The translations under genes were made by a program, and so were the position numbers. Of a stretch of DNA of 64,000 nt, positions 12,901-23,208 are shown piece after piece; within the stretch, counting starts at the first letter, position 1, and each line of letters begins with the position of its first letter. The DNA is from Cladobotryum mycophilum (Eukaryota; Ascomycota; Sordariomycetes; Hypocreales; Hypocreaceae). A model generated the notes under the pieces. The model worked only from the letters and a program-made list of their open reading frames with translations. It was not told the origin of the DNA and did not search any database. The stretch spans positions 2,356,001 through 2,420,000 of the forward strand of contig CM071589.1 in NCBI GenBank assembly GCA_036429605.1, written 5' to 3'.

Positions 12901-14058
12901 GACAGACACCAGGGAGCTCAGCCATAGCAAATGCCTCCTCAACCCTCTCCTGCACACAGCAACGTCTCAACGTAGCTGCAGGAACCGGATTTCAGCAAGC
13001 AGGATCTGTTTGGCCGAGACCATTCAGAGACTTGGCGCGCATCTGGAAACAATGCCACCAAGCCGTCCAAACCTGGGCTAAAAACGGACCATCAAGCTTG
13101 ACGCCATCCGGCCCCGAGAAGGACGCCTACCTTGTTGGACTTTCCAGATCGGTACAAAGTCTCCGGGCTCTATCGATGGTTCGGGCACTGAGCAAGCGGA
13201 TTATGCATAATGCTTAACCTACTTTGCCTACCTTTAGGGCCTTGACCAAGCCCGTTAAAGAGAGTGAGGTTTGGACCACATCCCACCCCCGAAGCCGCCC
13301 CGGCTGCAGATCCCCGATATCCGGTAGCTCCTCCATCTCGTGATCCGATGAAGATGAATGAGGTTCTTGACGATGGATATTGTGCTTTGGCAGAAGCCCC
13401 CGTTCTTTTTCGGTGTGGTGACGGTAAAGCATACGGCTTATGGAGAGAGGCCTGAACCAGCAATAATGGCCAGTCAATATGCCAAGTATACATTTGGACA
13501 TTATTCTTTGCCAACATAATGACTCGGCCGATGGCCCCGTGGACCCGGTGGTGGGGGTTGCATTGCCAAGCTCCCTCTCTTTCTCGCTCGCTCGGGCAGA
13601 CCCGTGCTCAAAAAATCAATGTCTGGGGTCAACCCGACCAACCCCAGCTTTGGCTTGTCTCTGCCGTGGCCAACAACATGCTCACCTCCTTCCGTTTTTC
13701 GATTCGTCTTATCAGCGGCGTTTCCGATTACTCACCCGCTGGACACCGAAACATGCCTACCCTACGAGATACGACCATCACGGTCCACTTGCGATGCTTG
13801 GGGACCACTGTAATAGTGGCAACTTATTGGGAAACCGGGAGAGTTCCGACGACCGAGAGCACGTCATGAAAGTATGGGGTGCATGGGGAGAGGGGGAAGA
13901 GTAGAAGGCATGTGCAGGTTTTACAAACCGTCTCATGATATCTCCTGGCGGTTAGGCATATATGGAGACAGGAAACATATAACGGGCGTCTTTCACTTCA
14001 CAGACAGTCTCATTCTCCCTCATCTCCAGTCCTCTTTATCCACATCTTCTTCTTCACA
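9966..14058. other. Gene-poor 4.1 kb interval
   Basis: It lies upstream of both flanking genes and so contains two promoters. A 92-codon minus-strand frame at 10184-10462 starts MAESVSNLI and is followed by a CAG|GTATGG donor-like site near 10150, but nothing ties it to a known family. All other frames overlap each other and are biased in composition. No RNA gene or repeat family was recognised. Confidence 0.45.
13957..13964 (+). promoter_or_regulatory. Candidate TATA element of the protease gene
   Basis: CATATATG lies about 95-100 bp upstream of the protease start codon. It is followed by a pyrimidine-rich leader (CTCATTCTCCCTCATCTCC) that is typical of highly expressed fungal genes. Confidence 0.35.
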
Positions 14059-15458
14059 ATGGTTGGCATCAAGAATCTCGCCCTGGTGGCGACCACCCTC
14101 TTCGCCTATGCTCAGGCCGCTCCTATGGTCCAGGAGGGCGAAGCCTCCATCCAGAGCCAGCACGGCCAAGCCATCGAGGGCAGCTACATTGTCACCCTCA
14201 AGTCTGGCCTGAACGAGGAGGATCTCGAGAGCCACATCGAATGGGTCCAGTCCGTCCACCAGAAGCGCGCCGTCAACAAGCGTCAGTACAAGGGCGTTGA
14301 AAAGACCTATACTGGCGAGTATGACTTCAACGCCTACGCTGGATCCTTCGACGAGGCCACCCTTGCCGAGATCCGAGGTAACCCTGATGTAAGCACAGCC
14401 CCCTCCCTCAGTCTTTGGACATTTGAAGAAAGAGAATTCTAACGAAGTGAATATAAATAGGTCGACATCATTGAGAAGGACAAGATCTGGGAGCTCGAGT
14501 ACATCCAGGAGCTCACCAAGAAGGACCTCACCTCCGAGGCCAATGCTACCTGGGGCTTGACCGCCGTCTCCCACAGGTCGCCCGGAGCCAGCGACTACGT
14601 CTACGACACCAACGCCGGCCAGGGAACGTTTGCCTACATCGTCGACACCGGCATTCTGGCCACCCACAAGGAGTTCGAGGGCCGCGCCAGCGTTGCCTAC
14701 ACCGCGTTCCCCGGAGACCTGGTCGATTCCGTCGGACACGGCACCCACGTCGCCGGCACCATCGGCGGAAAGACCTTTGGAGTCGCGAAGAAGGCGACGA
14801 TTCTGTCCGTCAAGGTGTTCCAGGGCACATCTTCAAAGGTGAGAGATTGGCTTGATTTGCGTGGTGTATTTGTAAAAGCTGAGTATATTTGGCTAACATG
14901 TTTCGGCAAATACTAGACCACCATTATTTTGGAGGGCTTCAACTGGGCTGCCAACGACATCGTCAAGCAGAAGCGAACCGCCAAGGCTGTTATCAACATG
15001 TCTCTTGGCGCCGCTGCCTCTGACTCGTTCAACCGCGCCGTCGATAGGGCTTCCAAGAAGGGCGTCCTGTCCGTTGTCGCCGCTGGCAACGACAAGACCG
15101 ACGCCTGCACAAAGTCCCCCGCCTCCGCCCCCAGCGCAGTCACTGTCGGTGCCGTGGACATCAACTGGGCCGTAGCCAGCTACTCCAACACAGGCAAGTG
15201 TGTCAACATCTTCGCCCCCGGCACCAACATCACCTCTGCCTGGATCAAGAGCGACACCGACACCAACATCATCTCCGGTACTTCCATGGCCACCCCCACA
15301 CCGTGGGCCTCGCCCTGTACGCCATCTCTGTCGAGGGTGTCACTGGTGTTGATGCCGTTACCAAGAAGCTCCTTGCCAACGCCACACCCGGCAAGGTCAC
15401 TGGTGGTTTGAACAACTCCCCCAACCTGTTGGGCAATAACGGCAATAGCAAGCAGTAA
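14059..15458 (+). CDS. Secreted subtilisin-like serine protease (S8, proteinase K type), frame broken at 15293
   Basis: Exons 14059-14388, 14461-14838 and 14917-15458 would encode about 416 aa. A signal peptide (MVGIKNLALVATTLFAYAQA) is followed by an inhibitor I9 propeptide (SYIVTLKSGL...). The S8 domain has the catalytic Asp in YIVDTGI, His in GHGTHVAGT and Ser in SGTSMATP. Just after the catalytic serine, at the C5 run 15293-15297, the frame shifts. As written, the protein diverges and stops at 15411. One additional base in the run restores the conserved helix after ATP and the normal end at 15458. It should be an extracellular endoprotease acting in protein nutrition or host/prey degradation. 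Introns are 14389-14460 and 14839-14916. Confidence 0.88.
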
Positions 15459-16020
15459 GAAAAAAATACATCATATTTATGCCGTATATCCTTTAACCCA
15501 AAAAGAAGAAAAAGATGTATATAACAGTACATATGGGAGGGGGCATATTGACGGCCGGGTTGGATGCCCACTTGCCAAGAGGCAGTCCCGGGGGGTTATG
15601 GCCAGTGAAATTTTAACTTGTATATTTATGATAGCATATGATTAATGCAGAAAAAACTTGTTTGTTAATACCCCTTTTGAACATTTGTGAAGCAATGCTT
15701 GGACTTTATTGGATAGGAGGCAGTATTTGGACCCAACATGACCTCGAGCAAGTGATCAGGATATGATAGCTGAGTGTGCATATAACTTGAGTGTAACATA
15801 CCATTACGCCAGCTAGGATAAAAGAGTAGATCAATGGTCGCGTTTGCAGCAGTTTGTAAAGGCGAGGTAAGAAAGCAACTGTCATACCAGTGGGTATACT
15901 CATCATAAATAACATAAGTCGCCTGCAAAGCAGTTGATGCACTAATTATACAAAACCCATCATGTTGACTCAACTCCCACATTGTAAATCTCTTTCTCTA
16001 ATAACGCCTCATGGTACCAA
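15459..16020. other. Intergenic between converging genes
   Basis: Tail-to-tail interval between the protease gene (plus) and slx4 (minus). It is AT-rich in places and has no coding signal. Confidence 0.5.
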
Positions 16021-18678
16021 TCAATATCGCTTTCTTTCCTTGCCCCTCAAGTTCACCTTCCAGAGACAACATATGCTCTTGGATTCGCACCACTTCTTCA
16101 ACTCGCCTGTGTTCACCTCACTGTCACAGCCCACCCTGGTTAGCTGCCCGCAGTTAAGCCAGGATGTCAAATCTTCGAGTATGATGGGATCATAGAGAAG
16201 TATCTTCTCATGCCATGAAGGATTAGCCGGATTGGTGGTTCTCGGTGCAGTCGTGACGGCCTTGGTTATATAGGCGAATAGAACTGACTGCTCGCTGGTA
16301 TCTAGGGAGAGGGAAGGGTCTGTGTCATCATCCAGGGATAAGGACAAGTCGACTGGTGGAGGCGGCGAGAATGTCGGTTCAGGAGAAGATTGCGGCGTCC
16401 CTGATAGATCACTTTCGCCATCAGACGCTGAGTCTGGAATTTCTATAAACACCTGGGATGTTGTAGCTTTGGGTTTACGCTTGGGCGTCGTTGGTGCGTC
16501 CTCTTGGCCTGTTGGAAACTTTTTGGTCTTTTTCACTGCGGTTCCTTTTCTTGCCTTCGTACTCGCTGCTGGATCCTTTTTTGGCCTACCACGAGGTCGC
16601 GCTGGTTCAGGTGGTTGTGCAGATGGAGGTGGCTCTTGAGGTTCTGATGCGCTAATACTGTTCTTCCTTGGTCTACCCCGAGCCTTCTTTCCTTCCGGCG
16701 TTACAGGCGCTTGGTTTCCTGCTACTTGACCCGCGATTGTTGAAACGGCAGCTATTTGCCCGATGCTCGGGTGACTTGGACGGGATTTGCTCTGCCAACA
16801 CTGCTCCAGCAAAGCAATCTTGGCTTTGCGTGACTTGACAGCCTTGAAACCATATGAAGTAACCTCCTTGGTCAACTGGGCATCCGTATAGAGATCATAT
16901 GAAGGCCGAGATGGTTGATGCTCATCCTCATTTTCATCTGTGAAAATAAGGTCATGTTGCTTCGGTGATTCAGCGTTCGCACTGCTTTGTTTCTCAGGTT
17001 GATTTGCAGGTGGCGGCCTGACAATCCGTCTAATAGGCGAACCTGTAGAAAGCTGATCATCTGAAAACGGTGCATCGTCAATGACGGCTTCTTTAAGCCC
17101 AAGTCCAAAAGAAGGTAACTCGTCCAATGTATCAATAAAGGGGTCATCGCCTTGTGGGCTATTTGGCTTAAAATGATCGGAATCAGATATGGCAAGTTTT
17201 TCTTCTTGTTGAAAATAACCAAACGGATCATCATCCTTGGGTGGTGCAGATATTTTCTGAGAAGGCATATTGGCAATCGTGGTCACTTCCAGATCGAATA
17301 ATTCTCCATCAGCGTCGCGGGCTCCAGCACCCCATAACTTTGATCGCCGCTCCAATGGCTCAATCGGATCACTGCTCAGTGGCGTTTCTAGATCAATGAC
17401 ATCTAATTGGTTCGAATTTCTCATTGCAAGCTGAAGATCTCGCAGAAAAGTTGGTGAATTCTCCACGGCAAGTTGGCTTGATGTCCCAAAAAGGAAGTTT
17501 TGATTCGCCACTTCTTTTAGAGCCTCAGCCGGTGGTAACAGAATGGGTTTCGGGGGTGGTGATGGCTTCTTCTTTGCATTCTTGGATGCCCGTTTCCTAG
17601 GCTTTGCCTTTGTCTTTTTGCCTTTATTATTCTCATCTAGGGTTTCCGTCTGCGGCATCTCCTTCGATGCTGTTGTAGAAGTGGATTCCAGTGGGCTCTC
17701 AGATCTATATGCTGCAGTCGCAAGTTCAGTAATGGTTCGAGGTTTCTTCTTTGGTGCCTTTTGCTTCATCGGTGATTTATCAAGGCCCTGCGCTGGGACA
17801 CTTGTTGCGATGTTTGAGACTGACGTAGCTACCATCTCAATTCGCTTCCGTTTCTTGAGAAAGCTAGAATCCTCATCCGAAGTTGTAATTATGTCTTGTC
17901 GCATATCATCCGTGCACTTGTACGTCACTAGGAGCTGTTCAAAGCTTTTCATGCTGGTTGAGCCCCCTGGAGAATGAAACTCTCCCAACGCTGGAGAGTC
18001 GGAATCAAGAATAATCGGAGTCTTCTGTACAGGAGGAGTCCAGTCTAATCTCCGAGTCATTGCTGACTCCAGCTGCAGCGGTTCTTCAGAGTCATCCTTC
18101 TTTGTCTTTCCCTTTGCCGACTTCCGCGACACCTTTGGGGCTGGACTAGCGGGCGCTTGAACTGGTTCGACATTTGCGACTCCCTGGGCTGGTATAACGT
18201 CGTTCTTATCCTCTCGTACACTCGCATCCGGGACTTTATCAGTTGCCTCGTCTTTAGATTTCAGTTTCTTCAACGGCTGACCCTTTGTTGGAGATGTGGC
18301 GTGTTTAGGGGCCGGTTTTGGCTTTTCTAGAACCTCCTTTTTGCGCCTAGGCTTTCGAGCTTTTGGGACAGCATTTGCAGATATCTCAATTATCGAGGCT
18401 TCTTCGACTTCGGTAGCTTTATTATCATCGGGGCTTAGCATGCAAAGCGTCGCATTGGACTCTTTGGTTGTCGAATAGTTTTGTGCATCAGCCGTCGAAG
18501 TTTTCGTTTCGGAAGGCTGGGCTAATTCCTTTGCGCTGAGCTTAAGAGGAGAAATTTTGGACGCTTGCGATATAATATCGTTGACTGACGGTAAATCTGG
18601 CGACGAGGAAGTGAAGAAGCGAGATTTGCGCAGAGGGCTTCCTGATGGCGACGAAAGGACGATATTAGGAGATGCCAT
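16021..18678 (-). CDS. slx4: SLX4, scaffold subunit of the SLX1-SLX4 structure-specific endonuclease
   Basis: A single exon encodes 885 aa starting MASPNIVLSSPSGSP. An in-frame ATG at 18774 would add a poorly conserved leader. SLX4 activates the SLX1 nuclease, which cuts branched DNA (5' flaps, replication forks, Holliday junctions) in the nucleus. The N-terminal two-thirds is disordered, rich in Ser/Pro/Lys and has many SP/TP sites. A SAP-like segment (YDLYTDAQLTKEV..., about residue 596) is followed by two AT-hook-like motifs (RGRPRK near 668 and RGRPKK near 698). The conserved SLX1-binding C-terminus begins near WHEKILLYDPIILEDL and ends CCLWKVNLRGKERKRY. It is transcribed divergently from rps21. 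Confidence 0.92.
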   Translation of the reverse strand: MASPNIVLSSPSGSPLRKSRFFTSSSPDLPSVNDIISQASKISPLKLSAKELAQPSETKTSTADAQNYSTTKESNATLCMLSPDDNKATEVEEASIIEISANAVPKARKPRRKKEVLEKPKPAPKHATSPTKGQPLKKLKSKDEATDKVPDASVREDKNDVIPAQGVANVEPVQAPASPAPKVSRKSAKGKTKKDDSEEPLQLESAMTRRLDWTPPVQKTPIILDSDSPALGEFHSPGGSTSMKSFEQLLVTYKCTDDMRQDIITTSDEDSSFLKKRKRIEMVATSVSNIATSVPAQGLDKSPMKQKAPKKKPRTITELATAAYRSESPLESTSTTASKEMPQTETLDENNKGKKTKAKPRKRASKNAKKKPSPPPKPILLPPAEALKEVANQNFLFGTSSQLAVENSPTFLRDLQLAMRNSNQLDVIDLETPLSSDPIEPLERRSKLWGAGARDADGELFDLEVTTIANMPSQKISAPPKDDDPFGYFQQEEKLAISDSDHFKPNSPQGDDPFIDTLDELPSFGLGLKEAVIDDAPFSDDQLSTGSPIRRIVRPPPANQPEKQSSANAESPKQHDLIFTDENEDEHQPSRPSYDLYTDAQLTKEVTSYGFKAVKSRKAKIALLEQCWQSKSRPSHPSIGQIAAVSTIAGQVAGNQAPVTPEGKKARGRPRKNSISASEPQEPPPSAQPPEPARPRGRPKKDPAASTKARKGTAVKKTKKFPTGQEDAPTTPKRKPKATTSQVFIEIPDSASDGESDLSGTPQSSPEPTFSPPPPVDLSLSLDDDTDPSLSLDTSEQSVLFAYITKAVTTAPRTTNPANPSWHEKILLYDPIILEDLTSWLNCGQLTRVGCDSEVNTGELKKWCESKSICCLWKVNLRGKERKRY

Positions 18679-19066
18679 CGCGCCTGTGAGAAACAACTGG
18701 ATGCGCGAGGCGCATCTCAGATATTTAGCGTGTAGCAAAATGACTATATATCTAGAGGCATTCAAATACAGCAAAATGGCATATCAGTGATGTATCGCGC
18801 GCGTCATATCAAGTCGTTATTCAAGATTTCGAGCAGACGCATCCACGTCAGCAAAGGCTCCAGTTTCAGCCAAAGCGGGGCGACGGGCGATCGCGAGATG
18901 GCCGCGCTATCACATGACCAATCACATGATCACACAAAGCCCTCCCCCGCCCCACGAAAATTCATGGACTATGTCAAATTTCTAGGGAAGTTTTGCATCC
19001 CACCAACCGCTGTCACACGCCGAACCACACACCAAACCACCTCACATCACCCCCCTCACAGCCAAA
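18679..19066. promoter_or_regulatory. Divergent promoter of slx4 and rps21
   Basis: This 388-bp interval separates the two start codons and must serve both genes. It contains two ATCACATG boxes and a CCAAT box between them (18918-18922), with CT-rich leader sequence before the rps21 start. Confidence 0.65.
18909..18928 (+). promoter_or_regulatory. Tandem RTCACRTG (Cbf1-type) boxes upstream of rps21
   Basis: ATCACATG occurs at 18909-18916 and 18921-18928, flanking a CCAAT core. The boxes lie 139-158 bp upstream of the rps21 start. RTCACRTG is the known binding consensus of the bHLH factor Cbf1. Its use here is inferred from its recurrence upstream of rpl23 and cactin. Confidence 0.5.
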
Positions 19067-19392
19067 ATGGAGAACGACCGTGGCGAGATCGTTGATCTGT
19101 AAGGCCCCCGAATATTTTCGTTCTTTTACGACCGACGAGATACTGATTCTTAACGTCCAGCTACGTCCCCCGCAAGTGCAGCGCCACTAACCGCATCATC
19201 AAGGCCAAGGACCACGGCTCCGTCCAGATCTCTATCGCCAAGGTTGACGAGAACGGCCGTGCCGTTCCCGGCGAGAACCACGTCTACGCCCTCTGCGGAT
19301 TCGTCCGAGCCATGGGCGAGAGCGACGACTCCATCAACCGATTGGCCCAGCGCGACGGCCTCCTCAAGAGCGTCTGGAGCGCCCAGCGATAA
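19067..19392 (+). CDS. rps21: 40S ribosomal protein S21 (eS21)
   Basis: Two exons, 19067-19098 and 19161-19392, encode 87 aa, exactly the usual length for eS21. The protein begins MENDRGEIVDLYVPRKCSA and ends LLKSVWSAQR, with the conserved NRIIKAKDHGSVQI segment. It is a component of the small ribosomal subunit needed for 20S pre-rRNA maturation. The first exon is only 32 nt, a common ribosomal-protein gene layout in these fungi. The intron (19099-19160, 62 nt) has a TTAAC-like branch and a CCAG acceptor. Codon use is strongly biased to C-ending codons, as expected for high expression. Confidence 0.97.
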
Positions 19393-19884
19393 ATATGGAA
19401 AAAAAGATTAGAGGTAATTTCGCTTGGGTTACGCAGGGGTAGGGAGGCCAATTTGCTGACTCAGGGGAAATAGGGATTTGGCTCGGGTATGAAGGCATGC
19501 GTGGAACTTAGAGTTGGCTGCATCTAGCAAAAAACCAATTCAAGGCGTTTTGGCTCCGTTTCGAGACAATTTGGCGATGATGAACTGTGCGATTCGGATA
19601 CGTGACATTTGATTAATGATTTTGTGCTCTTGGCTAGCAAAGTCTCCTCGGCCTGGCTCTCGTCAGCCATCCCTTTGACCATGGATTCTGGGACTACTTC
19701 GATAGTCTCCATGCCGCAGATTGAAAACTGGCCTTCAAAAAGCCGTGGTGGTTAAGCTCCTCGCCATGGTACAGATACGGGTCAAACATGTCAAGCTTTG
19801 GCTTGATTGGGTGAAGTTGAGAGTCGATTCTTACTGATTAGGCTATTATACAGAACGATCCCTTCAATTCAAATCTTGAAATCT
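19393..19884. other. Intergenic between rps21 and phr1 (tail to tail)
   Basis: The 3' flanks of two converging genes. A 62-codon minus-strand frame (19524-19712) is present but shows no family resemblance and is probably untranslated. Confidence 0.45.
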
Positions 19885-21806
19885 TCACATACCGCTCTCG
19901 AGTCCCTCTTTGTACGCGCTCAGGGCTCGTTCCCTCGCACCCTTGTGATCGACAATGGGCTTTGGATATCCCTTCTTTTTGGCTTTGGTTCCAGCCCCGC
20001 GACCGTATGGATCATGGATTTCCTTATTACTCAGTTCCTCCAACTCCGGGACCCATTTGCGAATGTAGTCGCCGCTGCTATCGAACTTTTCGCTCTGAAG
20101 GAGAGGATTGAAGATGCGAAAGTATGGCTGTGGGTCCACGCCAACACTGGCACTGAAGCCCCAACCACCATTGTTGCTAGCGAAGTCGCCGTCGACTAGA
20201 TGTTCCATGAAGTATTTCTCTCCCATGCGCCAGTCTATGAGCAAGTCCTTTGACAAGAATGAGGCAACAATCATGCGACATCTGTTATGCATGTAGCCCA
20301 TGTGATTCAGCTGTCGCATTGCAGCGTCGACTATGGGGAATCCAGTCAGACCTTTAGTCCATGCCTCAAAGTGCGACAAGTCATAAGACCATGTTACGCC
20401 AGAGTAATCTGGCTTGAACGGCTTGTTCATGCTGGGCCCTGTCAGCTCGTTTCATATAAACAGTCTGCTTGTATAACTTACCACACATAAGGCCAATTGA
20501 CTAGGACGTGTTTGTAAAAGTCTCGCCAGGCGATTTCGCTGATCCAAACCTGGATGCCCTGGATGCCACCATCGAGCTTCTTGGTCTTATTCCTATCCCT
20601 TGCTATACGAACGCATGTCCTCGCACTAATCGTCCCGCTCGCCAGATGAACGGACAACGAAGAAGTGCCGTTATCACTTGGGAAATTCCTCTTGTTATGA
20701 TAGTTTCCTATCCTCTCCTCGCAAAACTTGTTCAGCCTAGCCATGGCCTCAAGTTCACCACACGGCCAGAGAGCTCGGAATCTCTTCTTTTCTTCGTTAC
20801 TGAGTCGCTTGTTCTTGGGCGCTTCGGGAATGGGGCAGTCGAAGAGTTTCTCGTACTTTTGTCGAGCACTCTCGGGATTCCTCTCTGGGGGATCATATAG
20901 CTCCAGGAGATCTAGATTTTCATGGATGTGAGCCATCCAAGATCGGTACCAGGGTGTATACACAGCATATTGCCTTCCGGCGCCACTTCGTAGTTCTCCC
21001 GGTGGGACAACGCATGTATCGTGGACCACCTCAAATGATTTGCCATTTTCCGCCAGATCTCGCACCATCTGAGTCTCTCGCCGCAGCTCATCGACTTCGT
21101 ACTCGATGTTAGCGAACAGATGGTTGCTTTCCCACTCTTCCATAAGCTCGAGGATTCTATCAGGGACCCTCTTCCTCTTCTCCACTGTCTCGACGTAAAG
21201 TGGGATGTCAAGACGAGCCAGGTCATCTCGCAGTACTTGAAGCGTTCTCAGCATGAAGTCGACTCTGACTGGCGCATTGAGATGCGCTTCAAAATCTTGT
21301 GGGCTCACAATGTACATGCAAATCAGCGGAACCCCGGCCTCTTTAGCTTTTGCACTGGCCAATGCAAGAGCTTTGTTATCGGTATGGCGCAGATCCATCT
21401 TGAACCAGTGAATGACAGCATCCCGAACATCGACGCTCTTGCGTAGATATGCTGTTTCCTCCAACGCCGACGTAAGTTCCTCCATTGGCCTGGGGATTTC
21501 ATCTGTATTATATGCCCTCGCCCGTGCATTGCTCATCTCATGGGGGTAATATTTTCGAAGCACAATGCCATATTCCTCGGCTATCTCAGCCAAGGGATGT
21601 GGCTCGCGAAGATCATTTGCTCGATTGTCCTGCCTGGACCTTTTGATTTCAACAACCTTGGTCTCCGGAGAGGAGGCCGGTTTGCGCTTTGCTGCCCGGG
21701 TAGACATCGTGTTGAAATTGTTGAATATGGCAATGATTGGTGTTTGAGAAGAAAACGGTAGTAGTATGCGAGAACGACTAGGAGCCAAGAGTCTGATCAA
21801 AGGCAT
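19885..21806 (-). CDS. phr1: CPD photolyase, class I (DNA photolyase)
   Basis: Exons 20482-21806 and 19885-20431 with a 50-nt intron (20432-20481) encode 623 aa from the first ATG, or 590 aa from the second (21707). The enzyme uses blue/UV-A light to split cyclobutane pyrimidine dimers. The N-terminal antenna-binding domain starts at VIHWFKMDLRHTDNKAL. The FAD-binding domain contains GFPIVDAAMRQL, YMHNRCRMIVASFL and the signature DGDFASNNGGWGF followed by PQPYFRIFNP. The first 33 residues are Arg-rich without acidic residues, resembling a mitochondrial presequence. After the second Met come basic clusters (AAKRKP, IKRSR) that resemble a nuclear signal. Fungal photolyase genes are usually light-induced; the upstream GATC-rich region fits that. 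Confidence 0.95.
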
Positions 21807-23208
21807 TTACTATCGCGCAAGTAAATGTGTCGGTGTAATCTCGATGTGATGAACGAATACAATTGAGAAAATACATGGTTGCGCGTGAGGACGAGCGTCT
21901 GGATCTTGTTTTGTTTTCCCCTTTCTTGTTGCTCGTTAAGATGTCCCGATATGGTCTGCGTCATGCGGTTCTGGAGATCGAAATTCTAGGCGCTAAAGGC
22001 TGAAGCCGATCATAGTGGCTTGAGATCCCTGCGCTAAACTGGGCATGCGCTGAAAACGAGTTAAAGCGTCCATGAATGCCAATGGACAGCACTATTATAG
22101 GGTGATCCACAGCAGTCCTCGATGTCGAGGATCGAACCCAGCTCACCCTTATACATCTGTATCACGACCTAGGGTCCCGAAAAGATAGGTCAGTCTACTA
22201 CGAGAACTCGACGACTGGTTTAACAGCGCTATCAAATGAGTTAAAGCGATTGTCAATAGAGTTGTTGTTTGTAGAGCGGCAAGTCATACTAGATCTAGGT
22301 ACCTCATAATCTGGTACCTGCCTGAGGAAGCTGCTGAATTCATTTGCGGTTTCCTCAGTAAAGTATCGGAAGAAACTTCACCCAGAGCTTTAGTGCGATT
22401 GAGAAACTTCCGTCTCTCCTTCATCATTTGAGCCTTATCATCATAAAAATTCATTCTCGAAACAGATTTTTATTACATCCTGCTATAACGGCATGGTGAC
22501 GGAGGTGGTCATCTACCGCTACAGACGGTGATGGGAGACAGCTGTCAGCCCTAATTTTGCAGCTGTTGCCACCTGTCTCAGCCTAAACCTCTGCTTTACA
22601 GCGATGCCAGCAACAAAGTTGCTCTTCTACCTAGCGCGTTCTCTCTCGCTTCAAGAACAAGGCATCTACTCTTCAATCGTCCATCACTCATCTTTGGTAC
22701 CTTCAATAACGGTCCCGTGTTACACATAGACTCATCACCACCGACCGAGATTAGTTCCGTCGCTACATTCCGGCACCTTGAATCGTGTACCAAAAAACTT
22801 CCCACTGGTCACCGCGGGCTACACACTGGCGGAAACATCAGGAGCCCCATTATCCCAACTCTGTGTCACCAGGGCCGTCTTAGATCATGTTTTTTTGATA
22901 TTACACTGTCACCTTTTGGATCACCATCTTCCCCAAGTGTTGGACCCTCAGAGGAGCCGTCCGGGCCGCTACCCTCATTGTTGGCCAAGTTACGCACGCG
23001 CTATTACGCAGGTGCCGTTGTGTGAGACTGCCTTGACCCTGTCCTCATCAACTTCAACCATCTCCAGCCTGTATTCGCCGAGAAGCTCCTAGGCGTCACA
23101 AGTATCACCTCGCGGTACACGGCCATCTTGATCCGTTGCCGCCTACGTCTCTAATCGAAAACCTTCTTCTCATCATAGCTCCAGCCTTTGGGCTCTCATC
23201 ATCACGCC
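21807..23208. other. Divergent intergenic region of phr1 and nej1
   Basis: This 1.4 kb interval between the two start codons holds both promoters. Plus-strand frames at 22717-23092 lie in the nej1 leader and show no protein-like composition. They could act as upstream ORFs if transcribed. Confidence 0.5.
21976..22135. promoter_or_regulatory. Candidate light-response region of phr1 with GATC-core motifs
   Basis: Upstream of phr1 lie GATCGA at 21976-21981, CGATC at 22007-22011, GATC near 22104 and GATCGA at 22130-22135. GATC-containing repeats are the known target of the white-collar-type GATA photoreceptor complex. A perfect 7-bp inverted repeat with a 2-bp spacer (TCCTCGA-TG-TCGAGGA, 22116-22131) abuts the last one. 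Light regulation is an inference. Confidence 0.35.

Noticed and set aside
14020..14748. A 242-codon open frame antisense to the protease gene
   Set aside because: It is a shadow of the C-ending codon bias of the real gene on the other strand. It has no domain and is unrelated to the splice pattern.
18679..18774. Upstream ATG of slx4 adding 32 residues
   Set aside because: The added leader lies in the divergent promoter, is hydrophobic and unlike SLX4. MASPN starts the typical Ser/Pro-rich N-terminus.
22100..22145. tRNA-like sequence (GGATCGAACCC on the plus strand)
   Set aside because: The T-loop-like core is not supported by a pairing T stem, acceptor stem or anticodon arm. It is better explained as part of the GATC and inverted-repeat promoter region.
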